From Sulfurisphaera javensis (GTDB lineage Archaea; Thermoproteota; Thermoprotei_A; Sulfolobales; Sulfolobaceae), in assembly GCF_041154675.1 (NCBI RefSeq), contig NZ_AP031322.1, forward strand, positions 1,859,812 to 1,923,811: DNA of 64,000 nucleotides, read 5' to 3'. The position numbers and the translations under genes are program-made. Below the pieces are notes generated by a model. It worked only from the letters and a program-made list of their open reading frames with translations, did not search any database and was not told the origin of the DNA. Of the stretch, positions 41,849 to 51,466 are shown piece after piece (positions within the stretch are counted from its first letter, which is position 1; the number at the start of each line of letters is the position of its first letter).

Positions 41849-42266
41849 GATTTTCCCATAATGGAACTCCCTTAGCAGTTCTTGGAGTTAACCAATCTAT
41901 AACAGCTTGGGGGTCCTTATGCTCTATCGTTACTTTTATTGGACCTAAAGGAGATTCGTTTTCGCTGTCTACAAATGAGATTCTTCCAACTGCGGCAGCT
42001 TGCTTATTTAGCATAAAAGTTATGATATTTCCTATCGTACCTTTAGTTAAATATTTTCTAGCAGCATCTAGTATTCTTTCCTCCCTAAGTCTTTTATAAA
42101 ATTTTTCTAGGCTTTGAAGTGAATGTGATTCTGCTAAAATTATTTTTATATATCCCTTATTTTCCTCTCTTAAGTTATCAAAATCAAAGAAATTTCTAAT
42201 TGCTTGTAAAACCTTATTATAATCTTCTGATGGTCTTACTTCGACTTCAATAGTTATCTTAGTCAT
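41826..42266 (-). CDS. UPF0201 family RNA-binding-like protein
   Basis: 146 residues, with the UPF0201 layout: an N-terminal beta-alpha domain ([20 protein letters not shown]) and a second domain around [20 protein letters not shown], with the terminal [17 protein letters not shown]. The family is archaeal and predicted to bind RNA (COG1325, exosome-linked by context). It is co-transcribed with the UPF0200 kinase (4-nt overlap), an arrangement often conserved in archaea. Confidence 0.82.
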   Translation of the reverse strand: MTKITIEVEVRPSEDYNKVLQAIRNFFDFDNLREENKGYIKIILAESHSLQSLEKFYKRLREERILDAARKYLTKGTIGNIITFMLNKQAAAVGRISFVDSENESPLGPIKVTIEHKDPQAVIDWLTPRTAKGVPLWENPIPSDDE

Positions 42267-42790
42267 AATATCCGTTTAATTAATTCTTCAGCCTTACTCT
42301 TAAATTCCTCTATTGTCGAATCATTAGTTAAAACGTAATCTGCCAATGCAATTACGTTTCCTATTCCCATCTCTAACTCTTCCCAATCTCTTTTTATTAA
42401 TCCTTCCATTGTTAAAATGTCGTCTTTTCTAGCTCTTTTAAGAAGTCTCTCATACCTTAACTTTGGAGGAGAATGAATTGCAACAATTATTACTTCTCCA
42501 ACTTTTTTGAATTCTTCAATTTCTTCCCAATTCCTTATTCCATCAAAGGCCACAATATTACTTCCTTTTTCAATCTTTTCAACACAAAGTTTAGCTACAA
42601 CACCTTTGCCATAAAGTTGTCTCATCCTTTTAGCAAAATCCATTAGCCTCTCTCCACTCTTAGCCTCTTTCTCATATTTTTCTCTCAAAACATCACTCAT
42701 AGTGATTACTTTAATACCTTTCTCTGAAAGCAATCTTGCAAATTCCCCCTTTCCTGAGCCCGGCATTCCAGTAATGGCAATTATTTTAAT
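42263..42790 (-). CDS. UPF0200 nucleotide kinase-like ATPase, non-canonical start
   Basis: P-loop [14 protein letters not shown] with preceding strand KIIAIT; then [20 protein letters not shown] and [13 protein letters not shown]. The family is related to dephospho-CoA and adenylate kinases; the substrate is unproven. The first ATG (42766) would remove the first strand and the first P-loop Gly. The frame upstream reads [13 protein letters not shown] with no ATG, GTG or TTG before a TGA. ATT at 42790 (or CTA at 42793) is where homologues have their Met. A TATA-like CTTTTATAT lies at about 42821-42829 on minus. It precedes UPF0201. Confidence 0.82.
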   Translation of the reverse strand: MKIIAITGMPGSGKGEFARLLSEKGIKVITMSDVLREKYEKEAKSGERLMDFAKRMRQLYGKGVVAKLCVEKIEKGSNIVAFDGIRNWEEIEEFKKVGEVIIVAIHSPPKLRYERLLKRARKDDILTMEGLIKRDWEELEMGIGNVIALADYVLTNDSTIEEFKSKAEELIKRIL

Positions 42791-42829
42791 TAGTGACCAC
42801 CAATTATCTCAATAATGGGGATATAAAAG

Positions 42830-43429
42830 TTGATTAGACTGTTTACAGCTATAGACATACCACAATTCCCTAAAATTCTCGAATTTATGGATGCTGTAAA
42901 AAGAAGCGGAGCAGACGTAAAGCTTGTTGAACCTTATAATATTCACATTACCCTTGTATTTATTGGGGAAATTCCAGAGAACAAATTGCAATTAGTTAAA
43001 GATTCTGTTTCGCATATTAATTTTCATTCTTTTAAGATCAAACTTAAAGGTACTGGGGCGTTCCCAAACTTATCCAGACCAAGAGTTGTTTGGATAGGTA
43101 TAGAAGAAGGATTACAAGAGCTTAGAAGCATAAGAGGTATGTTAATGAAAGAGCTTTTAGGTAAAGGCATAAGACCAGATGATGAAAAGGAATTTAGCCC
43201 GCATTTAACAATTGGAAGAGTAAAAGGACCCTCTAATATAATGAATTTAATTAACGTTATTAATGAGTATCAAAATGTTGATTTTGGAGAAATGACTGTA
43301 AATAAAATAATTTTATTTAAGAGCACTCTAACACCGAAAGGTCCTATTTATGACTCTCTTTTAGAAGTGACCCTAAATGAATTTGGAGGAGGAAGTACTT
43401 CAGAAGATAAAGCCAAGCAAAGAGGATGA
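42830..43429 (+). CDS. thpR: RNA 2',3'-cyclic phosphodiesterase ThpR (2H family)
   Basis: 199 residues. Two H-x-T/S motifs, [10 protein letters not shown] and HLTIGRVKG, define the 2H phosphoesterase/LigT fold. It acts on RNA ends with 2',3'-cyclic phosphate and was first described as a 2'-5' tRNA ligase. It starts at TTG 42830. The last 18 codons overlap the CCA-enzyme gene by 53 nt, consistent with one operon of tRNA-end enzymes. Confidence 0.9.
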   Translation: MIRLFTAIDIPQFPKILEFMDAVKRSGADVKLVEPYNIHITLVFIGEIPENKLQLVKDSVSHINFHSFKIKLKGTGAFPNLSRPRVVWIGIEEGLQELRSIRGMLMKELLGKGIRPDDEKEFSPHLTIGRVKGPSNIMNLINVINEYQNVDFGEMTVNKIILFKSTLTPKGPIYDSLLEVTLNEFGGGSTSEDKAKQRG

Positions 43430-44618
43430 AGAGAATCTAAGAAATAAGGCACAAATAATTTTAGATAGATTAAAGGATTTTCACGCAGAAATTGAAGGTT
43501 CATTTAGGAAAGGAACATGGCTCAAAGGAGATACAGATATTGATATCTTTGTATTTTTTCCAAAAGAAGTAGGAAAAGAATATTTGAGAGAAAAAGCGTT
43601 AAAAGAACTTATCGAAAGAGTTAAAGATTTTAATTATACTATTGCATATGCTGAACATCCATATCTTATAGTTTACGTAGATAATATAGAAATTGATATA
43701 GTACCTGCTTTAAAGATAGAAAAAGGAGAGGATGCAATAACTGCCGCTGATAGGACTCCATTTCATTCAAGCTACGTTGTTTCACATTTAGATGAGAAAG
43801 GAAAAGACGAAGTGAGATTATTAAAGAGATTCTTAAAGGGAATTGGGGTTTATGGTGCCGAAATAAAAGTTAAAGGATTTTCTGGTTATGTCGCAGAACT
43901 TTTGATTATTTATTACGGTTCTTTCAAAGAAGTTTTAAAAAATGCCTCTAAGTGGAGACCACCAGTAACAATTAAGTTAGTAGAACCTAAAAGAGAATTT
44001 AATGAACCATTGATTATTCCAGATCCAGTTGATCCAAAAAGAAATGCATCCTCAGCAGTTTCTCTTAAAAGTCTAGCTACTTTCTCTTTAGCTTCAAAAG
44101 TTTACCTTGAAAGACCGTCAATGGAATTTTTCTATCCTTCAAAGAAAAATAAAGAACAAATTAAGGGGGACGTCTTACTAGTTAAAATAGAAATTAAAGA
44201 AAATACTATTGAGGATATTGTCTGGGGACAAGTATGGAGAAATGTCGAAAAGTTAAGAAAGTTAATTTCTCAGAATGGTTACAAAATAATAGACATATCA
44301 GCATGGGGAGATTCGCAGAACATAACTATAGGAATTCAATTAGAGAATAAAGATATTGGAGAGTATTATTTAAATATTGGACCTTATTTTTACCTCAAAA
44401 ATGTTGAAGAGTTCATAAGTAAAAATGAAAACGTATGGGTAGGAGAAGATGGTAGGTTGTATTCTATAAAAAGGAGAAGATATACGATTGAAGAGATTAT
44501 AGAAAGAAATTTATTCTTTAAGCAAAAGTTTAGTTATGAGTTACAATGGTTAACTGAGGAAGTTGATGACCCTTGGATAAACTCATTCTTGAGAAAAACG
44601 CCAAGCTGGTTAAAGTAA
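43377..44618 (+). CDS. cca: CCA tRNA nucleotidyltransferase, archaeal class I
   Basis: 413 residues. The nucleotidyltransferase head has [20 protein letters not shown] with G-S-x8-D-x-D catalytic residues and a third carboxylate in IEIDIVPAL. The central and tail domains ([11 protein letters not shown]) match archaeal CCA enzymes. It adds CCA to tRNA ends; all four tRNA genes here lack an encoded CCA. It follows thpR with overlap and overlaps the next gene by 46 nt. Confidence 0.95.
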   Translation: MNLEEEVLQKIKPSKEDEENLRNKAQIILDRLKDFHAEIEGSFRKGTWLKGDTDIDIFVFFPKEVGKEYLREKALKELIERVKDFNYTIAYAEHPYLIVYVDNIEIDIVPALKIEKGEDAITAADRTPFHSSYVVSHLDEKGKDEVRLLKRFLKGIGVYGAEIKVKGFSGYVAELLIIYYGSFKEVLKNASKWRPPVTIKLVEPKREFNEPLIIPDPVDPKRNASSAVSLKSLATFSLASKVYLERPSMEFFYPSKKNKEQIKGDVLLVKIEIKENTIEDIVWGQVWRNVEKLRKLISQNGYKIIDISAWGDSQNITIGIQLENKDIGEYYLNIGPYFYLKNVEEFISKNENVWVGEDGRLYSIKRRRYTIEEIIERNLFFKQKFSYELQWLTEEVDDPWINSFLRKTPSWLK

Positions 44619-45208
44619 AAGATTTTATTTTCCCTAAATATGACGAAAGCATAGAAAAGGAGTTAATTGAAAACGGTATAAACGAACTTTACTCTTTTGG
44701 TCCACTGCAATTAGGAAAAATAAATGTGATTGGTAAAGGAAAAACTGGGGTAATTGCTTTACTCGATGAAAATAGAGTAATAAAAATTAGGAGGAGTGAT
44801 GCTCCTAAAGAAACTCTGGAAATTGAAGCTAAAATACAAATTAGTGCCTACCCAGTAGCTCCTAAGGTTTATGCTTATGGTAAAAATTTCATTATAATGG
44901 ATTACATTAAAGGGAGAAATTTAAATAGAAATGAGAAGATAGAAGTTATAACTGAACTACTAAGAAAAGCAAAAATGCTTGAAGATAAAGGAATCGAGCA
45001 TAAAGAACTAGTTAGACCATATAAAAATGTGATAGTCTCTAACGAGAATAAAGTGTTCATTATTGATTATGATTCAGCAAGTTATAAGGAAGATCCCTTG
45101 AACGTAACTTCTATTTTAAGTTGGTTAAACTTGCCTTTGCTTGCAATTATGTATAAAAGATTTAGGAACATTGATGATATAATTGAATTAATCAAAATGA
45201 GAGAATAA
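44573..45208 (+). CDS. RIO/Bud32-like protein kinase (COG2112)
   Basis: 211 residues. A kinase-like core without the full N-lobe: [15 protein letters not shown] (G-loop), VIKIRR (the ATP-anchoring Lys), [12 protein letters not shown] (hinge) and [10 protein letters not shown], where D of I-D-Y-D takes the DFG place. The HRD-like catalytic loop is [12 protein letters not shown] (Lys/Arg before N). It resembles the archaeal COG2112 predicted Ser/Thr kinases. Substrate unknown. It overlaps cca, perhaps linking it to tRNA or ribosome work. Confidence 0.78.
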   Translation: MDKLILEKNAKLVKVKDFIFPKYDESIEKELIENGINELYSFGPLQLGKINVIGKGKTGVIALLDENRVIKIRRSDAPKETLEIEAKIQISAYPVAPKVYAYGKNFIIMDYIKGRNLNRNEKIEVITELLRKAKMLEDKGIEHKELVRPYKNVIVSNENKVFIIDYDSASYKEDPLNVTSILSWLNLPLLAIMYKRFRNIDDIIELIKMRE

Positions 45209-45356
45209 TTTTAAAAATTATTACCTTAATAATACGAATACTTTCGGCTAACTCTCTCTAACTCACTTATGACCAATTTGTATAAAGGTTCTAATGATAA
45301 GAACGACGTAATATAAGGTATATGGAATATATTAATAGGTGTCATAGTCTGATAAT

Positions 45357-45362
45357 GGTGAT
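45357..45362 (+). promoter_or_regulatory. Shine-Dalgarno GGTGAT before the zinc-ribbon gene
   Basis: GGTGAT lies 5 nt before the ATT at 45368, a normal spacing. An overlapping ATG at 45355 is in another frame and stops after 11 codons. The motif favours initiation at ATT. Confidence 0.45.
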
Positions 45363-45367
45363 TTACA

Positions 45368-45577
45368 ATTCCAATAAAATACGTTTGTAGAAAATGTGGA
45401 TATGTTTTGTACAAGTTCGATAAGGTAGGACAAGATTTTTATGGTGTAAGAACACCATCTGAAATAAAGACTATCTTTGGAGGAAAATGTCCTAGATGTG
45501 GTCACGAGCTTTCAACACCTACCTTAGAAGATATTAAAATAAAAGTAAAAGCTAAAATTACTCCAGTAATTGAATAG
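45368..45577 (+). CDS. Small zinc-ribbon protein with ATT start
   Basis: About 69 residues. After an in-frame TGA (45359-45361) the frame reads PIKYVCRKCGYVLYKFDKVG, then FGGKCPRCGHELSTP, a two-CxxC zinc ribbon, with a Lys-rich strand to TAG at 45577. Before VCRKC there is no ATG, GTG or TTG; ATT at 45368 is where small crenarchaeal zinc ribbons of this kind have Met. Function is unknown; such ribbons often belong to transcription or ribosomal proteins. It is transcribed away from the kinase gene. Confidence 0.6.
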   Translation: MPIKYVCRKCGYVLYKFDKVGQDFYGVRTPSEIKTIFGGKCPRCGHELSTPTLEDIKIKVKAKITPVIE

Positions 45578-45912
45578 TTTTTAGTAAATTTAACTGAAAG
45601 ATAAATATATTTTAGCTAAGGTCTTTATTTCAATTGCTCTTATTTTTTATGTTATATATCTAGGTCTCCTCTATATACATAAAAATTAATTCTAGGTATT
45701 TTATCATGAACTCTCTATTATAAATAAAACTCTAGTTAAATTATCCTTGAAGTTACTATTTATTCTTAAATATAGTAAATACACTCTATTAACTACTGAA
45801 AAACTATTTAATGCACGTAAAGCTAGAACACTACGTTCAGAATACTACATTCTACATAAAATATACACCAACAAAAAATTCAAATACTACATTATTGATA
45901 TAACCATACACA
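45578..45912. other. Gene-free gap before tRNA-Pro
   Basis: 335 nt, very AT-rich, with no convincing ORF. An open frame from 45747 runs into the tRNA gene and is not a real gene. The tRNA promoter should lie near 45886; a weak AT-rich box is there. I see no repeat or RNA gene otherwise. Confidence 0.4.
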
Positions 45913-46009
45913 GGGGCCGTCGTCTAGCCTGGACTAGGATGCAGGCCTGGGGATGAATCCCCAACCACCAGTTCGCCTGTGGTCCCGGGTTCAAATCCCG
46001 GCGGCCCCA
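45913..46009 (+). tRNA. tRNA-Pro(GGG) with 21-nt intron
   Basis: Acceptor GGGGCCG pairs with CGGCCCC, discriminator A. The T loop is TTCAAAT. The anticodon stem CAGGC/GCCTG encloses CTGGGG plus C, giving GGG, with 21 extra bases (45953-45973) at position 37/38. The folded intron region includes ATCCCC, able to pair with GGGG of the anticodon loop, as expected for splicing. Confidence 0.9.
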
Positions 46010-46056
46010 TAATTTTTACTTTATAAAATAATGTAAAAATAGATAAAAATAAAAAA

Positions 46057-48186
46057 TTACCAATACTTATCGTTTCTTTCTTTAACTATAACTAAAATCA
46101 TTAACAATGCTAAAACGAAAACCACAACAACTATAATAGCTGACTTTAAATCAGTGCTCGTACTTTGTTGAGGAACATCTGTGTTTTCTGCGTTACCAAC
46201 AGTAACTTGTGGTACTGTAACTAAAATTTCTGTAGAATTTATAATAACTATATGATTCGTTACATCCGATATTATATAAGGTGCAGACATATAGTAATTA
46301 TTTGCCGCATAAACTTCAATTTCATTTTTGCCTAAGGACAAATTAAAAGCGTAATTTAAGGCAGACGTATTTGCAATTAATTTTCCATTATCATAAATTA
46401 GATAATATTCAGCTCCTATACTTTTTGTCCAATTAAGATATATGGTAGTTAGTGAGATTGCCCAAGTGACGTTTGGAGGAAGAGGTGGTATATAGTAAAT
46501 TAACGTAAATGAATATTTAGTTACACCAGCTAGATTAATTGCTTCTAATGATACATTATATATTCCAAATGGAGCTTTTACAAAGTATGAGGTATTAGTT
46601 GTAGTAACATTTACTAATACCTTATTTTGATGAGAAACAATTAGCTTATAAGTGGCATTAAATGTAGAGTTCCAACTTAACAAAAAGCCGGTTATTTCTT
46701 TAGTAATAGTCACTGTCAAATTAGTCTTCGCAACGGCTACGAAAGATGTAGTTGCAATGCTACTATTCCCGAATTTATTATAAGCGATTATACCAATTGT
46801 GTATAATTCTCCCGCAGTTAAGTTAGTTAATACATATGAAGTAACATTACCTAAATTCATACCTTTTCCGTTTACAAAGAGATAATACCCTTCAATAGGG
46901 AATCCTCCATTAAAGGTGTCTATCCAACTTAATGTCGCATTCTTATTACCAATTTTTACTTTTATAAATGGCGGATTTGGTACTGAGTATGGGGTAGCTG
47001 AAACAACCTCTGATGGAGTTCCTTTGCCTATTGAATTATAGGGAGTTATTTGAATATAGTAAGTTTCGCCATCTTGCAAACCTTTCAAAGTATACGACGT
47101 TACATTACCAACGTTTATAGTTACTTTATTTGTATAATTAGACCAATATGTCAAGTAGTAACCACTAGCATTTATATCGTACCACTTAACTGTTATAGTT
47201 TCATTTCCACTAATTACAGAAACAATCTGAGGTTTAGGTGGTGGCAAATATATTGAAACTGCTTGCATTGCATTAGTCTGCAGACCACTTTGACCATATC
47301 CTCCTAAAATTATTAGAGTGTTCCCTATTTCAACACTTGCACTAAACATTGTTGCTTGTTCTTCCATAATCCCTGCATTTCTCCATGTTCCATTATAGTA
47401 GAATAGAATCTCTCCCTGTTGTGGAAGTCCATTTACGTCGTATAATCCTCCAACTAGAAATAAATAATTCTCATAATAACCTAGTGCTCCACCAACTAAT
47501 GTTCCAGGTAAAGGAGATAGACTACTCCAAGAATTATTCTCTGGATAATAAATATAAGCTAGATCTGATGCTTCTCCAACTGCAACATATCCCCCAACTA
47601 CAAATAAGGCTGAACCATTAAAATAATAGGCTGAATACCCTAGTGGTTTTGGTGCATTACCTATTATTTCCCAAGTATTTGTCTTTATATCGTAAACCTG
47701 AATATAGGTTACTGGAGGAGAAGGAATAATTCCATTACTATCGTAACCACCTATTACATAAATCTTGTTATTATAAGAGAAAACAATTGCACCATATACT
47801 GGATAAGGCATTGAATTAGTTATAATTTTCCAGCCATTTCCTGTAAATTCAAGAATGCCACCAAAAATAGATGAGGAATTCTCGCCCCCTACTACATATA
47901 AGTTACCATCACAGACTACTGCCCCCGCTGACATCAAAGGAAACGGCAAACTTGGACCTAAATACCAACTTCCATTAGAATAAACATACACGCTACTTAC
48001 AACAGAACCCGCAATATCAAGCCCTCCTATAAGATAAATTTTACCATCATAAAAAGCAGCTGCTGAATAAGCTAAGGAGTCTGGTATTGCTTGATATATA
48101 GAAGATTTAAATTCTATGTTGGCCATACTTAGTGTCGAAAATACTAATAATACAAAAACCAAAGCCAGGAAGGTATTCCGTTTCAT
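46057..48186 (-). CDS. Secreted Kelch-repeat / fibronectin-III surface protein
   Basis: 709 residues. An N-terminal signal segment (NTFLALVFVLLVFSTLS) precedes six Kelch-type blades (each with G-G after a hydrophobic strand, such as DGKIYLIGGLDIAG and NNKIYVIGGYDSNG). From about residue 315 several fibronectin-III-like domains follow (for example ISGNETITVKWYDINASGYY). A C-terminal anchor is SAIIVVVVFVLALLMILVIV. NxS/T sequons are frequent. It probably faces the cell exterior, binding protein or sugar ligands. No catalytic motif is seen. Confidence 0.85.
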   Translation of the reverse strand: MKRNTFLALVFVLLVFSTLSMANIEFKSSIYQAIPDSLAYSAAAFYDGKIYLIGGLDIAGSVVSSVYVYSNGSWYLGPSLPFPLMSAGAVVCDGNLYVVGGENSSSIFGGILEFTGNGWKIITNSMPYPVYGAIVFSYNNKIYVIGGYDSNGIIPSPPVTYIQVYDIKTNTWEIIGNAPKPLGYSAYYFNGSALFVVGGYVAVGEASDLAYIYYPENNSWSSLSPLPGTLVGGALGYYENYLFLVGGLYDVNGLPQQGEILFYYNGTWRNAGIMEEQATMFSASVEIGNTLIILGGYGQSGLQTNAMQAVSIYLPPPKPQIVSVISGNETITVKWYDINASGYYLTYWSNYTNKVTINVGNVTSYTLKGLQDGETYYIQITPYNSIGKGTPSEVVSATPYSVPNPPFIKVKIGNKNATLSWIDTFNGGFPIEGYYLFVNGKGMNLGNVTSYVLTNLTAGELYTIGIIAYNKFGNSSIATTSFVAVAKTNLTVTITKEITGFLLSWNSTFNATYKLIVSHQNKVLVNVTTTNTSYFVKAPFGIYNVSLEAINLAGVTKYSFTLIYYIPPLPPNVTWAISLTTIYLNWTKSIGAEYYLIYDNGKLIANTSALNYAFNLSLGKNEIEVYAANNYYMSAPYIISDVTNHIVIINSTEILVTVPQVTVGNAENTDVPQQSTSTDLKSAIIVVVVFVLALLMILVIVKERNDKYW

Positions 48187-48241
48187 GATTTATTAATCTG
48201 TCGAATAATACTTTATAAATCCTATCAGATATACTAATAGA

Positions 48242-48979
48242 TTAACTAAAGTATTTTGAAACAATCCAGTAAGTAAAGTCTTGCATAATCATAGATAATT
48301 TAAGGAAGTAGGGTTCTATTTTCAATTTTGAGGGTACATAAATTTCTCTTTTTCCACTCTTTATAGCTTTTATTACAGCATTTGCTACCTTCTCCGGTTC
48401 AACAGCATATTTACTGAATTTGTCTTCAGAGTTCTTAAAAGATGGATGAGACGTAAAATTAGTCTTTACTGGACCAGGATAAATCCCACTGACTTTAACA
48501 TTATATTTTCTAGCTTCAGCCCACAAAGCGTTAGTAAAATGAGCTAAAGCTGCCTTAGCAGCAGAATATACAATTAACTTAGGAGTAGCAACATACGCCG
48601 CTTCTGAAATAATATTTATTATATTACCTTCTCTTTGTCTAACCATAATTGGATAAACTGCTTTTATAAAATAAAGTGGTGCATTAAACAACGTCTTTAT
48701 CATGTAATCTTCTTCGTCAATTGAAGTATCTAGAAAGGAACCATAAATTCCAAAACCAGCATTATTGACTAAAACATCTATTCTGCCAAATTTATTAACA
48801 ATTTCCTTAACTATTCTAAAGTCGTTCTCTTTATCAGTTACATCAGTTTCATAGATTATATCTCCAACTTCAGATTTAGTTCTAGAAATTGCTATAACAT
48901 TATATCCTTCATTTTTTAACCTTACCGCAATAGCTTTGCCAATTCCTTTTGAAGCACCAGTAACAATAGCAATTTTCAT
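48242..48979 (-). CDS. Short-chain dehydrogenase/reductase
   Basis: 245 residues. Cofactor motif VTGASKGIGKAIA, NNAGFGIYG, catalytic Ser (NIISEAAY), and YSAAK with Tyr and Lys. Arg in AISRTKSE after the second strand suggests NADP. The substrate is unknown. C-terminal hydrophobic helix IMQDFTYWIVSKYFS resembles SDRs acting on lipid-type substrates. It is followed closely by the TatD-like gene. Confidence 0.88.
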   Translation of the reverse strand: MKIAIVTGASKGIGKAIAVRLKNEGYNVIAISRTKSEVGDIIYETDVTDKENDFRIVKEIVNKFGRIDVLVNNAGFGIYGSFLDTSIDEEDYMIKTLFNAPLYFIKAVYPIMVRQREGNIINIISEAAYVATPKLIVYSAAKAALAHFTNALWAEARKYNVKVSGIYPGPVKTNFTSHPSFKNSEDKFSKYAVEPEKVANAVIKAIKSGKREIYVPSKLKIEPYFLKLSMIMQDFTYWIVSKYFS

Positions 48980-49020
48980 ATTTTTTCCTTAGATTAAGTA
49001 ATGATAAACTTTTGCCAAAT

Positions 49021-49704
49021 TTAACTTATAAATGCTTTCATAAAGTTCCTCTCAACAATTTTGTTTACTTCATCTTCTTTAACGTTTTTTAGTCTAGAGA
49101 TTTCCGAAATTGCTTCCGGTATATAAATTGGTTCTAACATTCTTCCTTTATATTCATATCCACCATCACTTTCAGTTAGAATAATATCTAATGGAGCCTT
49201 AACAACTATATTTTGATGTTTTTTCTGAAAAGTCACTGAAGGATTTACTGTTATAAAATATCCTGCTCCTTCTATGTCTTTTAATAATTGTTCTGGCCCA
49301 GTATACCAATGAAAAATAGCTTTTTTCACATTATATTTTTGTAAAATGTTAAAGGCATCCTCCCATGCATCTAATGCATGAACGTTGATTAATTTATTTT
49401 GTAGCGAAGCTAATTCAGCAAAGGTCTCAAAATATTTTACTTGAAGCTCTTTACTTGCTTTTGCATATCTATAATCTAAACCAACCTCTCCAATAAAGTC
49501 AGCTTTCTTTACTAAATCAACAACTTTATCTAAGTTTTCTTCATGTACTTTCCAGGGATGTATACCTACACCAACAAGAACGTTCTCAGCCTTTAAAAGA
49601 AGTGTGTCTATAGAAGAGGAGTAATCCATCGAGACAGCTGCAATAAAAAAATTATTATACTTTTTCTTTAAATATGAATAATGACAATGAGCATCATAAT
49701 ACAT
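49021..49704 (-). CDS. TatD-family metal-dependent hydrolase
   Basis: 227 residues of a TIM-barrel metallohydrolase. Ligands: D-A-H-C-H at the start, E in GEVGLDYR, H in INVHALDAW, H in AIFHWYTG and D in LTESDGG, the complete TatD set. Known members have DNase or related activity; the physiological role is not clear. A second, less complete relative is at 53159. Confidence 0.88.
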   Translation of the reverse strand: MYYDAHCHYSYLKKKYNNFFIAAVSMDYSSSIDTLLLKAENVLVGVGIHPWKVHEENLDKVVDLVKKADFIGEVGLDYRYAKASKELQVKYFETFAELASLQNKLINVHALDAWEDAFNILQKYNVKKAIFHWYTGPEQLLKDIEGAGYFITVNPSVTFQKKHQNIVVKAPLDIILTESDGGYEYKGRMLEPIYIPEAISEISRLKNVKEDEVNKIVERNFMKAFIS

Positions 49705-49728
49705 ATAAAAATGGGGTAAAAGAAAAAA

Positions 49729-50139
49729 TTAATATATTTCGCTTAGGTTTATGTTAACTTCTCCAGTGAAGTTGTAAAACTGTAGCTCTAATTCTCCCCC
49801 AGCAAGAAGGAACTTATGAAGTGTTAAACCTCTGTATTCTCCTAAGAACGTATTATTATCATAAATTTTTACACAAAATGGAACATGAGAGGATATAGTA
49901 ATAGATACATTTCCATATGTTGGAAGACTTATAGGATAATTATATATACCAGATGTATTAGAATATATTGTTAACTCTGTAGAATAATTGTAATAATGTA
50001 TAATTTTTTCCATAGGTCGAGAAGATGTAGTTATTACTGCATTCGTAGAAGGATGGACACCAAAATTACCTATATAATATTCGTATCCTATTACAGCTAT
50101 TAGAACTAATACAGCTATTATCAATATCTTACCTATCAT
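49729..50139 (-). CDS. Small membrane-anchored extracellular protein, 136 aa
   Basis: An N-terminal transmembrane anchor (IGKILIIAVLVLIAVIGYEY) is followed by a Thr/Ser/Asn-rich beta domain with sequons (NYS, NTS, NVS, NFT, NLS). It resembles small crenarchaeal surface or pilin-like proteins only in composition; no class III signal peptide cleavage motif is evident. Function unknown. Confidence 0.6.
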   Translation of the reverse strand: MIGKILIIAVLVLIAVIGYEYYIGNFGVHPSTNAVITTSSRPMEKIIHYYNYSTELTIYSNTSGIYNYPISLPTYGNVSITISSHVPFCVKIYDNNTFLGEYRGLTLHKFLLAGGELELQFYNFTGEVNINLSEIY

Positions 50140-50216
50140 ATTTTTTAACTCCTAATATTAGGCTTTATAAAAGGGAGAACTAGCTATTACGGATTGTTAA
50201 ATTTAGAGAGCAAGGT

Positions 50217-51374
50217 TCATTTAACTTTCGAAGCACCAGATTTCCATGTAGCCAAAGTTAGGAAAACTATTGATAACGAGAAATATCCTAATATTAATCC
50301 CCATTTACCGGCAGAAGTGATACCATAAAGATCGACTAACTCACCCATAATTATGCTACCTATACCCCCAATTATACTACCTAAATTGTATGTTAAACCT
50401 GTAAGCACTCCCCTTACTTCCATAGGAACTGATTCAACAATTAGTAAAGGTGCCAAAGGCCAAAACCCAGTAGCAATGGTATATAACATTAAACCAAATG
50501 TTACTAACGTTTCCTCATGTAAAACAGCTAACATAAATGGTAAACCTATCATTTCTCCTATAACACCATACATAATTAACTTTCTTTTACTAATTTTATC
50601 TGCAGCTCTGCCAAAACCAATGAAAGAAAACGCTAAAAAGATATTAGACACTAGCATAAGCAAACCAACTAAATACTTGCTTATTCCCACAGCTTCTAAG
50701 AACTCTGGATATACAGCAAAAATTGAGTAATAAGAGAAAAACATGCCTGCAATAACTATTGTACTTCTTATTAATATTGAGGCATATTCAGAAACCTTAA
50801 CTTTTGGAGTGTTTACGTTTTTGAACATTTTAACATCACTAACTTTCAAAAGTATGTAGGGAACAAGGAATATTGGAATTGATCCAGTAAGTAAAAAGAG
50901 TCTCCAATTTTCTGATAAGAAAATGTAAGCTATTCCAGTTAAGGCGTAACCTAACCCATAACCTGCTTGAACTATTCCGTTAACTAATCCTCTCATGGAT
51001 GTTGGCGCATTCTCATATGCTATAACTGTACCAGCAGTCCATTGCGCACCCATAAATAGACCTTGTAAGCTTCTTGCTATAAGTAAAACAGCAATGTTTG
51101 GTGATAGTGCTAATAGAGCTTGCGATAATGCATATCCAGCAGTTCCAATATTTAGGACAATCTTCCTGCCTTTGAGATCAGCTAATTTGCCAAAGGTATA
51201 TCCGCCAATTACTCTAAAGATTAAACCTAAACCAAAAAGAAGAGTACCCACAACAGTTGGAGCATTGAAGCACTTATATAGTTCTTCATAAACATACGTA
51301 ACAATAAGTAAATCATATATATTTCCAGCCCAGGCTAAAGTTGAGGCTATGGTAGAGTGAATCCATTTATCCAT
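50217..51374 (-). CDS. Major facilitator superfamily transporter
   Basis: 385 residues, 11-12 transmembrane segments. The first cytoplasmic loop KLADLKGRKIVLNIG is the A motif G-x-L-a-D-r-x-G-r-k; the matching second-half loop is GRAADKISKRKLIMYG. PMEVRGVLTGL resembles sugar/organic-acid symporters of the metabolite:H+ group. Substrate unknown. Stands alone between a surface protein and an SDR. Confidence 0.9.
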   Translation of the reverse strand: MDKWIHSTIASTLAWAGNIYDLLIVTYVYEELYKCFNAPTVVGTLLFGLGLIFRVIGGYTFGKLADLKGRKIVLNIGTAGYALSQALLALSPNIAVLLIARSLQGLFMGAQWTAGTVIAYENAPTSMRGLVNGIVQAGYGLGYALTGIAYIFLSENWRLFLLTGSIPIFLVPYILLKVSDVKMFKNVNTPKVKVSEYASILIRSTIVIAGMFFSYYSIFAVYPEFLEAVGISKYLVGLLMLVSNIFLAFSFIGFGRAADKISKRKLIMYGVIGEMIGLPFMLAVLHEETLVTFGLMLYTIATGFWPLAPLLIVESVPMEVRGVLTGLTYNLGSIIGGIGSIIMGELVDLYGITSAGKWGLILGYFSLSIVFLTLATWKSGASKVK

Positions 51375-51466
51375 AGATTAAAAATAATATTTAGATTTAA
51401 ACTCTCTTCTCATCAAAATTAAAACAAAAATTTAAACATTTTACTTAGAAAATGGTAATTATAATG

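Noticed and set aside
45747-45956. Open frame running into tRNA-Pro
   Set aside because: Its last 15 codons are the tRNA gene; the remainder is AT-rich gap with no coding signature.
50353-51291. Two plus-strand frames within the MFS gene
   Set aside because: They are antisense to a transporter with intact loop motifs and lack their own promoters.
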